Assembly (NCBI GenBank): GCA_033220425.1
Contig: CM065649.1
Location: forward strand, 620,001-684,000
Length of the DNA stretch: 64,000 nucleotides
Source of the DNA: Lepraria neglecta
Lineage: Eukaryota; Ascomycota; Lecanoromycetes; Lecanorales; Stereocaulaceae
Direction: 5' to 3'
The notes under the pieces are model-generated. The model was given only the letters and a program-made list of their open reading frames with translations, was not told the origin of the DNA and ran no database searches. Within the stretch, counting starts at the first letter, position 1. Every line of letters starts with the position of its first letter. The position numbers were made by a program, and so were the translations under genes. This document shows, piece after piece, positions 23,638 to 35,210 of the stretch.

Positions 23638-24238
23638 TCAGTCTTGTACCTCTGGTGGCTTCCCGACTGGTTGTATCATTTTCTGTGAATACGCACACGT
23701 TAGCATAAATCCTCTCCTTAATGCAAGCCGATCCTCCCATGTCCTCGTGTACTGTCTCGTCATTGTTCGTCTTCTTCACTACCGCCTCCTCCTTGCGGGT
23801 ATAATTCTCTCGCCGTCCCCAGTGTATTCATCCCGAAGTCTCGTACCCTTCCATAATCTCACTCACAGCTGCCTCCATAATGTTACCCCTCTAGCCCACC
23901 CTCCTATCTCCCTCCCCATATACCACTCGAAAGAGAACAAGCAACATACCTCAATCATCATCCCCCGAACCCTCTCCTTACACTCCCCCATCCCAACACT
24001 CATATACGCCAGTAGTGGCGGGTGGCCGATATAGGAAGCATAGCTATCGCGATGGATATTCGAGGTCCATTCGTGTTTTGTGGTGTCGGCGTGGCCGGTG
24101 CCTACGTAGCGGGACTGGAGTTGTTCTAGTTGCTGTTGGGTACGGAGTTTGTCTGCCTAGATTGATGAACAAGGGGTTAGCTGCAGTTGAGAGTGTGGAG
24201 AAGCGGGGAGAAAAAAGGGGGTGTAAGAGGCTTACCAT
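23638..24238 (-). CDS. ysf3: SF3b complex subunit Ysf3 (SF3B5/SF3b10)
   Basis: Ysf3/SF3B5 is a small subunit of the SF3b part of the U2 snRNP, needed for branch-site recognition. Three exons give 84 aa: 24238-24236 (only the ATG), 24156-23950 and 23682-23638. The protein reads LEQLQSRYVGTGHADTTKHEW, then HRDSYASYIGHPPLLAYM, and ends KMIQPVGKPPEVQD. This is collinear with the 86-aa human protein over its full length. Introns are 79 bp (24157-24235, GTAAGC..CTAG) and 267 bp (23683-23949, GTATGT..ACAG); the second is long for this window. The gene is convergent with pal1 and divergent from the small gene at 24468. Splitting makes it easy to miss in an ORF scan. Confidence 0.9.
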
Positions 24239-24467
24239 CTTTGAATAGGGAAAGAAAGTGATCGGTGGAAATTGTGGATAGAAGATGTCTCGTCACCAAG
24301 TGTTAGACACCATCGACAGCCGGGTAGGCAGGGTGAAATATTTGGAACGAACTTGCATGATTCAAGCTCTCCATAAGTTTATCCAACGCCTTCAATAATG
24401 CAAGACTGAGATCTGTCTACCATTCTCTACACTGACTCAATTACGGACAATTGAAACCATCCCTGCT

Positions 24468-24893
24468 ATGGACACATCAAACTCCCCACCCGAGCCTCAA
24501 TCGCCCAAAGACACCAACATGAAAGACGCCACCACCGATCACTCCCATAACGAAGACATCCCCCTCAACTCCCCGCTCCGAACCTACCCCAAACGCGGCC
24601 TGCCCCCAACCCTCGCCTCCACTTATCCCCACGGTCACATCTCAGGCCATTCACGCTCTCCCTCCCAACAACATGCCTTCGAAGCCCAGAAAGAGGAAAT
24701 ATTGAAGACGATGACGAAAGCTGAGATCGAGAGACGGTATGAAGAGAAAGTGAAAGAGATTAGGGGCGTCATGGAGGATAATGAGAGGAAGGGAAGAGAG
24801 GTGGAGGGGGAGATGGAGAAGTTGAGGATGGAGCGGGAGATGGAGAGGAGGGTTTGGGGGAAGTTGAGGGGAATGAAGGAGGGGGATGGTTGA
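24468..24893 (+). CDS. Small coiled-coil protein of unknown function
   Basis: Single-exon frame of 141 aa with ATG at 24468. The N-terminal half is Pro/Ser/Thr-rich and looks disordered (SPLRTYPKRGLPPTLASTYP). The C-terminal half, about residues 80-135, is a charged helix likely to form a coiled coil (KAEIERRYEEKVKEI...). I do not recognise a family. It sits 230 bp from ysf3 in divergent orientation, so they may share a promoter. Codon use and the clean frame support a real gene. Confidence 0.6.
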   Translation: MDTSNSPPEPQSPKDTNMKDATTDHSHNEDIPLNSPLRTYPKRGLPPTLASTYPHGHISGHSRSPSQQHAFEAQKEEILKTMTKAEIERRYEEKVKEIRGVMEDNERKGREVEGEMEKLRMEREMERRVWGKLRGMKEGDG

Positions 24894-25983
24894 AAGAGCT
24901 GCTATGCATGGGTGTATTGCTGGATATCCCTGGAAGGAGATGTGTCTCGCTTCGGCTTTGAGTGGATGGGCAATGTTTGCTACGCTTTACAGTTTCGTAT
25001 GCTTAGGGATGGATATTTCACTGGCTGCATATGCTATGACAAGGACTGGAAAATTGGAGTTGGATCCAACGGACTGAGGGATGCGCTGGTGCTGTAGATT
25101 TTGCTAGGAACCGGATCTTTTCAACTCAGAAGTGACCGCAATCTTCAATATCAGTGGACCGGTTTTGGACGGTGATGCGGGTTTCCGATGGGGGGAACGG
25201 CAAGCTCGCTCATGATAGGTCCCAGCACATTGGTCGATCCTCTATGAAAGGTCCTGGTGTTGATATCATATACTCCTCGGGGTGCGGGCCTGATGCGTTC
25301 GGCAGAATTGAGGCTCCTACGGAGCGTAAAATGGTACTGTCGCAGCTTGGACCGAAGAATTCAGAACTACAATACATGCTTTTTGGGTGAAAGTCTCCGG
25401 CAACAAATTGGCTGAAATGGTCTCCTATCAATTCTATAAACTAAACACCGCAACCATATGGCAAATGCTGCGCTCGAAGGTGCTCCAGAAGGGGGGCGGT
25501 CCAGAGTCAACGAATAGTTACTTAATGAAGGATACAGGAACAGTATCCTGAGCACCAAGCCGAAACTGCTTGTGAACATCAGCCAAGTGTCTGACTAGTC
25601 TCAAGTGGCAAAGATTTGAAGATAGTGGGCGAGGGCGGAATCTTGCGTTGCTATATCATTTTTGACTATCCTCGACACGCAATCACCGCTTTCCTACATT
25701 GTTTGCTAGATCCCATGCAAGCTTCCTCAAGAAAAATCAGATATCAACGGCTAGGGGCTCAGATACCGTCTCAGGGCACATCGCATCGATACATTGTACC
25801 GCTGGATTAATGTGAGGCCGTAAACAGCCGAATTACATTGATATACTCAGAGGAAATCTTGTCATGTTCTGCTTTGTCCCAAGCTCCTTGCTTCATTGAC
25901 TAGATCACGAAGACCACTCATCAAGAAGACCCTTCATCAAAAAGAACAGCATTCGTTAGCCCGTCACAGGCACAGTTGCATCG
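24894..25983. other. Intergenic; no gene recognised
   Basis: About 1.1 kb between the small coiled-coil gene and the dynamin-like gene. Short frames only, without family resemblance. Confidence 0.5.
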
Positions 25984-28384
25984 ATGGCGCCCAAAAATTC
26001 CCGAAAAGGTAGCACTGCTCCTGAGATGGGTCAAAGCCAAACCAAAGACGCCCGGGCGGGACCACAACTCAAGATGTGCGCAGAGGGCAAACCAATGTTC
26101 AAGTGACCGAAGCCACTGATCAAACCACTGCTCAAAAATCCAACGATCAGGAAAACAAGGCAGCCATCAAGAAAGAACTGGACATCAACTCCTCGCTCGA
26201 AGACCTTCGGACAGAGGAGCAACGACGTGTCCTTGACACTGTGGCCCTGGTTCGCAAATGCGGTCTCGAGAGCATCTTGTCTCTTCCCCAACTTGTGGTG
26301 TGTGGTGATCAAGCAGCTGGCAAAAGCTCCGTACTCGAAGCTCTGACAGAGATTCCGTTTCCAAGGAATGACAACTTGTGCACGAGGTTCGCCACGGAAA
26401 TGATTCTGCGACGCGCAACAACCAACTCGCTTACAATCAAGACCATCCCGCACACAAAACGACTTGCGTCTGAGCAGTCATCCCTTCAAGGTTTTAAAGA
26501 GTCCATCACCAACTTCGATGAGCTTCCTCGCATCATAAGCGCTGCAACAGCCGTGATGGATGTGGGCGGGCCCCAGAAAGCTGGATCCGAAGCTAGAGCC
26601 TTTGCAAGAGATGTTCTTAGCATTGAGATTGAAGGTCCTTCGAGACCACAACTGACTCTAGTCGACATACCCGGGCTCATCCATACCGAGACTAAGGGAG
26701 TGACTAAAGCTGACCTCGAAACGGTGGCCGAGATCACAGACATGTATATCTATCGACCTCGGACAATCTGCCTAGCTGCAGTCTCTGCCGCCAGCGACTA
26801 CGCTAATCAGAAGATTCTTACAAAAGTTCGAGATTTTGACCCTCAAGGGCACCGCACACTCGACATAATCACCAAGCCTGACACCCTTCCCAAGGGCTCC
26901 GGTAGAGAGAAGTCGTTGCTCACGCTTGCACACAATGAGAACATCAAATTCAGGCTGGGCTGGCATGTGCTCAAGAACCGAAAGTTCGAGGGAAACGACT
27001 TTTCGCTTCAGGAATGCAATTCTGCTGAAGCTCTATATTTTCGCGCGTCCAACTTCAAGAGCCTGCCGGATAATTGCCTTGGCATCGATGCATGGAGAAT
27101 TCGCTTGAGCCAGTTGCTTTTCGAGCACGTCAAGGAAGAATTGCCAAAGTCGAGAAATGACTTGGAGGAAGCCCTTCTTGTAGCGAACGACGAATTGAAG
27201 GAAATGGGAGAAAGCCGCGCGAATCCCTCAGAATGTAAAGCATATTTGTCACAGCTGAGCCTCGAATACTTCCAGCTATGCAAGGCGGCAGTCGATGGCC
27301 ATTACGAAGGCGAGTACTTCAACAGCGACACGGATGACGAGTTCGATCCCAAGTCCACACCCACGGTTCGAAGAACCCGTGTTGTTGTTCAATACATGAA
27401 CACCGGATTCGCCGAGAACACGCGGCCACAAATACCGAGTTGATACGCCTGACGATCCCAAGCCTTTGCTCCGCGAGCTCCAACTACCCAAGATGCTTTC
27501 CCAATCTGGCTCACGTGTGACAACGATTTCGCCTAAGAAGATCAATAGGGATGAAGCGCTTGAATGGGTCCGCCGTGTTCTAGTCCGCACTCGGGGAAGG
27601 AAGCTAGTCGGAAATTTCAATCCCCTACTCGTTGGAGAGCTTTTCTGGGCGCAATGCTCCAACTGGAAACCCCTCGCAGTAGAATATTTGGAGGACGTGG
27701 CTCAGATCTGTACCAAATTCCTCGATATTCTACTTCAAGACAAATGCCCCAAGGATATCATCTCTCGCCTTCGTGTTTCTTTGGTCCAGAATGCGCTCAA
27801 GACCAGGTACGATGGCGCTTTGCAAGAGCTCCAACTGATCATGGAAGATACAAAAAGTTATCCTATCAACTACAATCACTACTATATCAAGACCATCAAC
27901 GAGTGCCGTCAGGATCTACAGAAGACTTCGCTTGCTAGATGCATAGAAGATGCAACTGATCTCAGAACACTGGACTGTGATCACAACCATACCTCTGCAA
28001 CAATTATGTCGGTGGCGCTGTAGAGGCCTATTCCAAAGGCATTGATCCCAACATGGAGAACGTCAGCTGCGAAGAAGCTCTCGACTATGTCTTTGCAATT
28101 TACGAGGTCAAACCTCCATCCCCAATAGTCTAGTACCGTTACGAAGCGCAATTCCAGCTAACAAGTCCTGGCTCTAGGTTTCCCAAAAGACTTTCGTTGC
28201 CAACATCACCACCCAAGTCGTGGAGCGCCATATGATTCGGGGCCTGAAGATGATCTTCTCCCCCGTCGCCGTCGTCAACGGCTTGTCCGAGTTTGCTGTG
28301 GAGAAGATTGCTTCAGAGCCTGCTGCAGCGAAGAGACATAGGCTGTTCCTGGAGGACCGGATTGAGAAGTTGAAGGATGGATAG
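25984..28384 (+). pseudogene. Dynamin-like large GTPase, frame broken three times
   Basis: Dynamin-family GTPases remodel membranes or, in Mx-like branches, have other roles. The G domain is complete in sequence: G1 GDQAAGKSSV near 26310, the switch-I threonine in NLCTRFATEM, G3 DIPGLIH near 26665 and G4 TKPD near 26870. Stalk sequence follows, and a GTPase effector domain is at 28178-28384 (KTFVANITTQVVERHMIRGL). An intron at 28107-28177 joins the last exon. However, the frame changes between ATG 25984 (MAPKNSRKG...) and the TTTQDVRRGQ block before about 26100. It changes again near 27390-27440 (AENTR to GHKYRVD) and between 27981 and 28020. No intron explains these cleanly. Either a pseudogene or local indel errors; neighbouring conserved genes show no such errors. 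Confidence 0.75.
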
Positions 28385-28967
28385 AAGATGTTTCGAGGGG
28401 TCATGTGAGGGCTACATTTGAGTCGGTTGTAGGCCTCGCACTATGAGATACACTGTTGCTTGGGTGTGGATAGCTACCGTGGTAATGAGGGTATTTTTTG
28501 CCTTTTAGATCGCACTTCAATTCATCTCATCATCTTAGACACCAAACAATCTGCCTTGAAGAGAAACGCTATTGTAATGATTGGGTTGCACCATGCCTCA
28601 TCCTGGCTAACAGGCGCAAGCCCGCTCAGCCATGTGCTTACATACGAAGTGCGCTTCAGAGGGGGAATGTCCAAGGCGGATGATTTACTAATAATAGGAT
28701 CGATTTCTGACAGCGGGTGCATTGCTCGTAGCCGTGGTTATTGCCGTCAAAGCGGGCGCGTGGTGGGCGACAGGATATTTTGGCAGAAGCGTGCGCAAGT
28801 GCGCTTTGGGAACATTGTTGTGTGGTGGACAAAACCGGCCCTATAAAAGCATGAGCTCCCTTAAGCAATGCAGAAGATCATGAGAAGGATTTTTCCGTTG
28901 ACAGAATCTAGCTTGGCCTCATTCCCACCAAGACAAAGCTGACGGGGGTAGATCCGCTACTTCCATC
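28385..28967. other. Intergenic; no gene recognised
   Basis: About 0.58 kb between the dynamin-like gene and the secreted-protein gene. No coding or repeat signal seen. It probably contains the promoter of the secreted-protein gene. Confidence 0.5.
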
Positions 28968-29986
28968 ATGTATCTTTCGATAATCTGGATAATCTTGGTG
29001 CTGAACTTGTGCGACTCGGCTACTACTGGTACAGTACTTGAGTCAGCTATCGTAGATATTTCGCACTAATCTTTAATCAGCTAATTCGACTTTAGGAGAC
29101 AGCATACTGTACGATATCATATGTCCACCTCTGGAAGGTCAAGCGGCCCATCAAGAAGACGAACTCAAAGTCTGGGCCGCCATTCAACGCCATTTTTCTA
29201 TCGTCGCAGTGGCTCGAGTCGAGTCTGCCATGGGCACCTCTTCACCGCCCTTCAAAGCGATTTTTAAATCAAACGGGCATCGACAATTTATCACCGATCT
29301 GTTTCACAAGACCTCTTTCCGATCATATTCGCCTGAGCCGTGGAAACCCCACTTCGTCTGTATACGTACACAAGCCGAGGCCCAAGCATGGGGATCCGCA
29401 ACTCTGGATCTGTGGCAAGAATGTACCTCTGGAAGGGTTACTTCGCTGTCTTTGTTGGCATCGAAGACTTTGTTTCTCTGTCCTCATTTCTTCGCACTCC
29501 CGAGCGACACTCGAGTGCCAAAACGAGAGACGTGCCCAGGTGTTAGGGATAATAAGTTTGCTGATAATTCGCATCGAATCCAATTCAAGGCGTCCCAAAT
29601 TGCCATCATCACGCAGTTCGCCCTGCGACTCTACAGTAGTCTTCGAGCTCTTCCTCCGCCTGGTGGGGGATATATCCCGGCCTTGAACGCCATTGTTGGA
29701 TGGAACGCAGATGAGGCTATCCAGAATATGGGGAGCTTTAAGTTATTTATTAACTGTAGGATATGTTCCGATCAAACATACTATGTGTTGTAGATTAGCT
29801 AATTTCATGGCAGTAGTCAAGAATGATTGCCCAGATGTCCCCAACGTGGACAGGCCACCATGGAACAACGCTGCGAGTCTAAGCTCAAACACTACTGGCA
29901 GCGCCATTGGAAATGCCACTCTCGCCCCAACCATACCGCTGCTTTCTAATTCTTCTGGCTCTTTTATTACAAAGAATTTCGCCTGA
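28968..29986 (+). CDS. Secreted protein resembling an M35-like metallopeptidase without HExxH
   Basis: Three exons (28968-29028, 29096-29755, 29814-29986) give 297 aa. Residues 1-17 (MYLSIIWIILVLNLCDS) are a signal peptide. The body has even cysteines and an LFLCPHFFALP block. A helix IAIITQFALRLY then stands where fungal deuterolysin-like and lysine-specific metallo-endopeptidase-like proteins carry their zinc-binding HExxH. Next comes an NAIVGWNADEAIQNMGSFKLF segment resembling the family's Asn/Ala/Tyr-rich region after the zinc site. The tail is rich in Ser, Thr and Asn with possible N-glycosylation sites (NTT, NAT, NSS). I infer a secreted protein derived from this fold but catalytically dead. 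The family link is by pattern only. The introns have normal borders and the frame is intact. Confidence 0.6.
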
Positions 29987-30496
29987 CGCTATTGGCACCT
30001 CATAGAGATAACAAGATATTCTCGCTCTGTGCCTAGTTTGGAAAACGGACGCAGGAACTGAAAGATGGACAGAGGATCATTACCGGGGTCCATCCAAGGC
30101 ACCAAGCCATTTTCGATTATTTAAGATGAGATTAGTGAGATTGTATTCATCATCATCACCTGTCATCTAGTAGGTATTGTTTATTGAACCATGACGGTGG
30201 CTGTTCCCCAAAAAGCCGAAAACAATTGCATTTACACTGAGTCACAAGCGACGCATTGCAGGAGCTTGAATCACTGATATGACCTCGAAGCCTGCGTTAA
30301 TGGGCCTGGTCTTAATGCTCTTAATGCTGTTAATCCTACGGAATCGGTTTCTCGTTGCCTCCTCTCACGGTTTGTTTCTGTTGGTGCGAGCGAGGACTCG
30401 AGAATTTCTAGGATTGAAATTTATCATCATGCATTAACCAGGCTCTATCTCCTGAAACCCCTGTTCAAAGCACGATTTCTATGGGAGATCAGAATC
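29987..30496. other. Convergent intergenic region
   Basis: About 0.5 kb between the 3' ends of the secreted-protein gene and tad1. Nothing recognised. Confidence 0.5.
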
Positions 30497-31851
30497 TCAA
30501 ACAGCTCCTTGGTCCCATCCTTGAAGCGCTTCCTCCTTCACTACCTCTTTGACGTACCCTCTAATCAGCGAAGGACCCATATCTATTAGAATTGAGTCGT
30601 CGCTAACCACGAGTTTGTGGAGTTCCAGGAACAGCTCCCAAATCTTAGCCTTCGACAGCGCGCTTGCACCTTTCGGATCTGTCTGTTTCCGGCCCTGCAA
30701 GACGCCATTGATCAGTATTTCCTGGAGTCCTAGCGTCCACACTACTGAAATATTGCATCCTTTGCTCTCGCCATTTGAATTTGCCATAACATTGCGGCGT
30801 GAATAAGAGAAGTCAAGATTGGTTGTTCTGACTTGGAAGGGATGAAAAGCGTGGCCATGACCCCAGGTTCTGTCTGCTACCGGCTGCAAACGTCCTTGAG
30901 GCCCGAAAGATCTCTCGCATGCTTCCGGCCTGTATTGAGATTTCGGAAGAATGAGAGTATCGAGATACGCATTCTCGGGCGAGATGAGTAGAGAGGTGGT
31001 GGACGAAAGGATTGAAGTACATTGCTTTAATGCAAGCTTGTCCGAGCACGATTTCGAGAGGGTTGGAGGAGCGTCCCTACGAGCTTCCACAAATTCGTTC
31101 AATATCTTACCCAACTTGATCGAAAGGAGTAACGTACACGGCTTTCGCCTCACAACACCTAGCTGGGAAAACGATTCACGGCCGAGAAGAACAGGCGCAC
31201 GTTTATCACTTGAGTCAGCGACAGGCCACGGCGTGGCATCCTCTTGTGCTTCCATCACAAGCTCCATACTCGCATCTCCGCAGGGTGCTTCCGAGCAATA
31301 CATCATTATCTTCAGACCCTCGCGCAGGGTGATTGGCTGATGTCCAAAGGATTGAGGAGCTACACCATCGACTTGTCTATGCCGAAGTATGGAAGACTGA
31401 TATGCGGAAGAAGATACCAACGAGCGGGCTTCGTGGAGAAGAGAATGATTAAAAGCACGTATGGCGAGTATCTCAGCGTGCCAATCGTGGAGGACGGTGC
31501 CGCTGGCTAGGAGTGAGGTTTGGGTTGCAGGCAGACATTTCATGCCCGTGCTGCTCTTGTCAATAACCCTGCTTGAAATTGATTCATTGGGAGGGAAATA
31601 TACCCCAATGCAACACACTTCACACGTTCATCTTCTACAAAAAGATTAGCCTTTGAGTAAAGCGTCGTCTGCCTCGATCCGAAAGCACCTCCAATTACAG
31701 CAATGCCGCTCAGCGGGACCCATTCCCGTACGCCATTTTCAGACGTTCTAGGCTTACACTTCGCTGGTAGAGCGTCAAAAGCTTCGTGGAACGAGCGAGC
31801 TACTTGGTCTTCGAGTGTCTCCATGAGCTTAGTACGCCTAGGAGGCGTCAT
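30497..31851 (-). CDS. tad1: tRNA-specific adenosine deaminase Tad1 (ADAT1)
   Basis: Tad1 deaminates A37 to inosine in eukaryotic tRNA-Ala. The A_deamin (ADAR-type) catalytic domain is present: HAE in LHDWHAEILAIRAFN supplies the zinc histidine and the proton-shuttling glutamate. PCGD in SEAPCGDASMEL is the second zinc ligand site, and the Cys of CSDKLAL is the third. N-terminal residues (EDQVARSFHEAFDALP) and the GTGMKCLPA block match the family order. One intron (31551-31603) restores VALGTGMKCL. The total is 433 aa from ATG 31851, of normal length. The gene is divergent from the NT-C2 gene with about 430 bp between start codons. Confidence 0.88.
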
Positions 31852-32285
31852 TGATCGTACTTGGAGATCGCCCTGTAAATGCTCACAATCGCTCTAGAAA
31901 GCATCTCTAACGGTATTGAGATAGATGGTGCCGGTTTAGTGGCCGTGATTTGAATCACTAGCCGCCGTATGAGACGAAGTAGTGACTCATTGGACTTTCA
32001 GCACAAGCCTCAAGTGTCCGCGTAAAAGGTTTCCACTAAGCTTCACTCTGCGGTGTCAAGAAATGCACATTACTCCGAATTTACAGTAAAAGCTTTGGGG
32101 TTATGAAATACATGCAACGCTGGCCTAGGTAGAGTACCCGAGGCTACGGTTCGGCCCGGACCCAAGCCCTTGGAACGTTCCGTATAGGACATCGACAGCT
32201 CTTTCTGCTTTGATATACACGCATTCACAAGTGAATTGTGCCTTCCGCTTCCAGCGCCTGTCAGAGCGGTAAATAATCCGGCAAG
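31852..32285. other. Divergent promoter region (tad1 / NT-C2 gene)
   Basis: About 0.43 kb between the two start codons. No other feature seen. Confidence 0.5.
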
Positions 32286-33571
32286 ATGAACGCGTTCGGT
32301 GAGTTCCCAATCCCATAACCATCAACCATGTCGTTCAGCACGTTATGCTATAAGATGCAGTATTCGCTGACTACGGCCCCAGTGCCAAAGAACAGACGAG
32401 TATGTTGTCATTGCCTATGGATCTTCGGGATAAGTGTACTGATAATGCTTGCAGCCAAAATTTGATTTGCAACTGAAGGCGGGTCTTCCTGTCCTTCCGA
32501 CAGCTCATTGCTGGAGCTAATTGAATATGCTAGATAATTGACTTAAACAACGTCCCTCTCGTCGCCGGAACATCCTTTGTCAAATGGCATCTCGCTTCCT
32601 CTACTTCAGCTGAGCACCGTGGGCACACAACGAAGGCGACTATTCGTGATCACAAGGTCGCGTGGGATTACGTGAAGAACCTGTCAGTACGATTGACTGT
32701 GGATCGCAACAATGTACTACAAGAGTCGGAAATAAACTTCGAAGTGCTGCAAGAATATTCGCCTGGTACCAGGGCAGAAAGAATTGTTTTGGGCATTGTC
32801 AAATTGAATTTGGCGGAATTCGTTGGGGGGAGTGATGATGGCGAGGATGTGGTTATGAGGAGGTATTTGATGCAGGAGAGCAAGATCAATAGCACACTGA
32901 AGGTTCGTCGCCAACCATTCCATGCTAACGGACGGGCATGGACTGACTCGCACCAGATCAGTATATACATGAAGCAAACAGAGGGTGACAGCAGCTTCAC
33001 CGCCCCTCCCCTCAAAACCGCACCGGTTTTCGGCGGCATAGCCGGAATCATGACAGCCGAGCAAGGCGACACAGATGATGGTGGAAATGTGCCCTCTATG
33101 TCATCAAAGGCTCGGGAGAGCGGCAAGCTGCAAGATATGTATCGGCGTACACTTGCTGCATCATGGACAGCACAAGCAGGGGAGCTGCCTGCTGATAAGT
33201 GCATAGAGGATATATTCAATGGGGGCGATGGCTGGGGAGGCGGAGAGAGTGCCACTCCAGTACCAAGCCCGAGAATTGGTGGTGGCAGTACGGACGATGA
33301 AAGTGACGGTATCAATGGGGATGCCAGGAATTTACGACCCCACAAGAGGAACACGTCGGGTGCTGGGAGCCATGATACGCTAAAACCAACTCTACGCCAA
33401 CGCACCAGCAGCAAAGATGCTACTACGGGTGCTGTTAGCGGTAGAGGAAGTATTGAGCAGCAGGTGCAATCAGGCCATGATTCGAAGAGGCACACGCACC
33501 GGAGGAACGAGGTAGACGAATTCACTGCGAGGGACGATCTGAGAAGCTGGGAGATTTCGGCCAACGGGTGA
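32286..33571 (+). CDS. NT-C2 domain protein (EEIG1/FAM102-like)
   Basis: NT-C2 proteins carry an N-terminal C2 domain thought to tether cargo or enzymes to membranes. The spliced N-terminus reads MNAFVPKNRRPKFDLQLK, then IIDLNNVPLVAGTSFVKWHL. Later come VRLTVDRNNVLQESEINFEV, VKLNLAEFVG, RRYLMQESKINSTLK and APPLKTAPVFGG, the whole NT-C2 fold in order. The C-terminal 180 residues are Ser/Gly-rich and disordered. Exons are 32286-32298, 32383-32399, 32455-32478, 32534-32902 and 32957-33571, giving 345 aa. The first three are 13, 17 and 24 nt. The third intron is best read with a GC donor (AAG|GCGGGT). The last intron is 54 nt with no stop, so an unspliced form would stay in frame. A 298-aa antisense frame over this gene is spurious. 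Confidence 0.82.
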
Positions 33572-33595
33572 AAACATTGACCACAGGACTGAATT

Positions 33596-34873
33596 TCAGC
33601 TGAAGCAAGGGACTAGCTTGACCTCGTCAAGTATCTCAAAAGCGGCCCAACGCCCTCCTCGCGTACCGCATCTATCCTTGAGCACTTCTAGGATAAATGC
33701 CTTCCGAAACGACAGTCCATCGCCTCTATCGCCAAATGCGATTGCCGCATCATTTGCCGTTTTTGGGACCACAGACAAGAAAACGGATGTATCAATCAGA
33801 TACGTGAAAGTCTTCCCAAGTGCAGGCTTGCCCATGGTCGAGGAAAAGACCGAGACACTATCTTCCGGTCTACGTCTATACACCGGGTTATTGGACGAAG
33901 TGAGACCCACGGCGGCGTTTGTCAGGATGGTACAGATGTGATGGCGGGACGTTAGATGGTGGAGTGAGCGCATGAAGCTTTCAAGAAGGGCTTGACCTTG
34001 GGTTTGGCTCGTTGACATTAGGGAGCTGACGACGTTGGTTATGGTGTCGATGACGATGATGCTGACTTGACCACCTTGGGAATCCACTTCCTGGCATCCT
34101 TCTGCCGCCGCAGGTTTAGCCGGAACATCATCCTCTTCGTCTGGCTCTTCTTCACTGTCACCAATCTCGTCCCTTGCCCTCCTAGTCGCTACAGCTCCAG
34201 CCTTCTCAGCTACTTGCGATTCCCTTCCCCTCATCTCGCCAACTTCTCCCACGGCCTCAATCACACCAGCAAGGTCGAAGACTCTCATCACTTTCACGCG
34301 GTCAAGCATGGCCGTTGCTTCGTCGATAAATCGTTGCTTGGCTTCCTTAATATTCGATGGCGCTTTCTCGTACACATATCCTGAGTGCTGGTAGCTTTCC
34401 CGTTGGAATTTGGCCTCGAGGCGGAAAACTAGGACGTCTCGCAATCGGAAGGGGAAGAAAGATCCGGTAGTGTCGATGAAGGCGACTTCGCCGCGTGGGA
34501 ATGCTAAGAGATGAGACGCTGTTGCGTGGTACGCCAGCTTCCGTGCGTGTCAGAATTCGCGCAATGGGCTACGCAAGCAGGAAGATAGAGGGAATTGCTT
34601 GGTGCGTGATGAGATCGAGGCATACTTAGGTATAGATAGCAGAACGGGGCGAAATTTTTACACGTGACTTGAACTTACCAAAGACTTGCCCGTGCCACTT
34701 GCCCCAGCGATTGAAGTGATCTCTCCATATCTGAAGCCTCCACTCAATGCTTCTTCATCGATTACAGCAGAGCCAGAACTTGCAGGTGCCGGTCTGCTAT
34801 TTTCATGTGCTTTGGCTGATGTGAGGAGGTTAGATGCAAGAAGCGGTGGTGCTGCTTGAGCAGCCTCGGACAT
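33596..34873 (-). CDS. RecA/Rad51-family recombination paralogue
   Basis: A RecA-fold ATPase of 378 aa. Walker A is GASGTGKS (about residues 56-63) and the Walker B-like strand is VSIIVIDT. The segment EVAFIDTTGSFFPFRLRDVL follows Walker A, as in Rad51 paralogues that sense ATP and assemble in mediator complexes during homologous recombination. An intron at 34538-34678 joins GTGKSL to LAYHATASHLL. A charged insertion (GDSEEEPDEEDDVPAKP) precedes Walker B and is unusual. Ends are ATG 34873 and TAG 33596. It resembles RAD51D/Rdl1 or similar paralogues, but I cannot choose among Rad55, Rad57, Rad51D and Xrcc2 types. It converges tail to tail with the NT-C2 gene and is divergent from med31. Confidence 0.72.
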
Positions 34874-35210
34874 GGTGTAGATGTAATTTGCAAAGAGTCT
34901 ATATCATGTTGATATCGCGTGAGTTGAAAGAGTCTTCCATATCATGTTTTAAGGCAAATAAATCATTGTGGCTTCAAAAGTGAATCCTCCTTGATCCTAA
35001 CACTGCAACCTGAAATATTGGAGATACACCATCTGTTCCCCACACACCGCTCTGTAGATGATATTTTGCACACATCCATGAATTGTTGAAGCTAAGTCGA
35101 AGACATCAACCCGAGTTTACGGACTTTAGCGGAATTACCATTCATTGATCTCTACTTGAGCAGCAACAACAACCATCTACAGCTCCCAGTTGCCATCACC
35201 TGATTCGGTG
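34874..35210. other. Divergent promoter region (Rad51 paralogue / med31)
   Basis: 337 bp between the two start codons. It must contain both promoters. No other feature seen. Confidence 0.55.

Noticed and set aside
32668-33564. 298-codon minus-strand frame
   Set aside because: It lies exactly antisense to the NT-C2 gene, whose protein is clearly recognisable; no intron or family support on the antisense strand.
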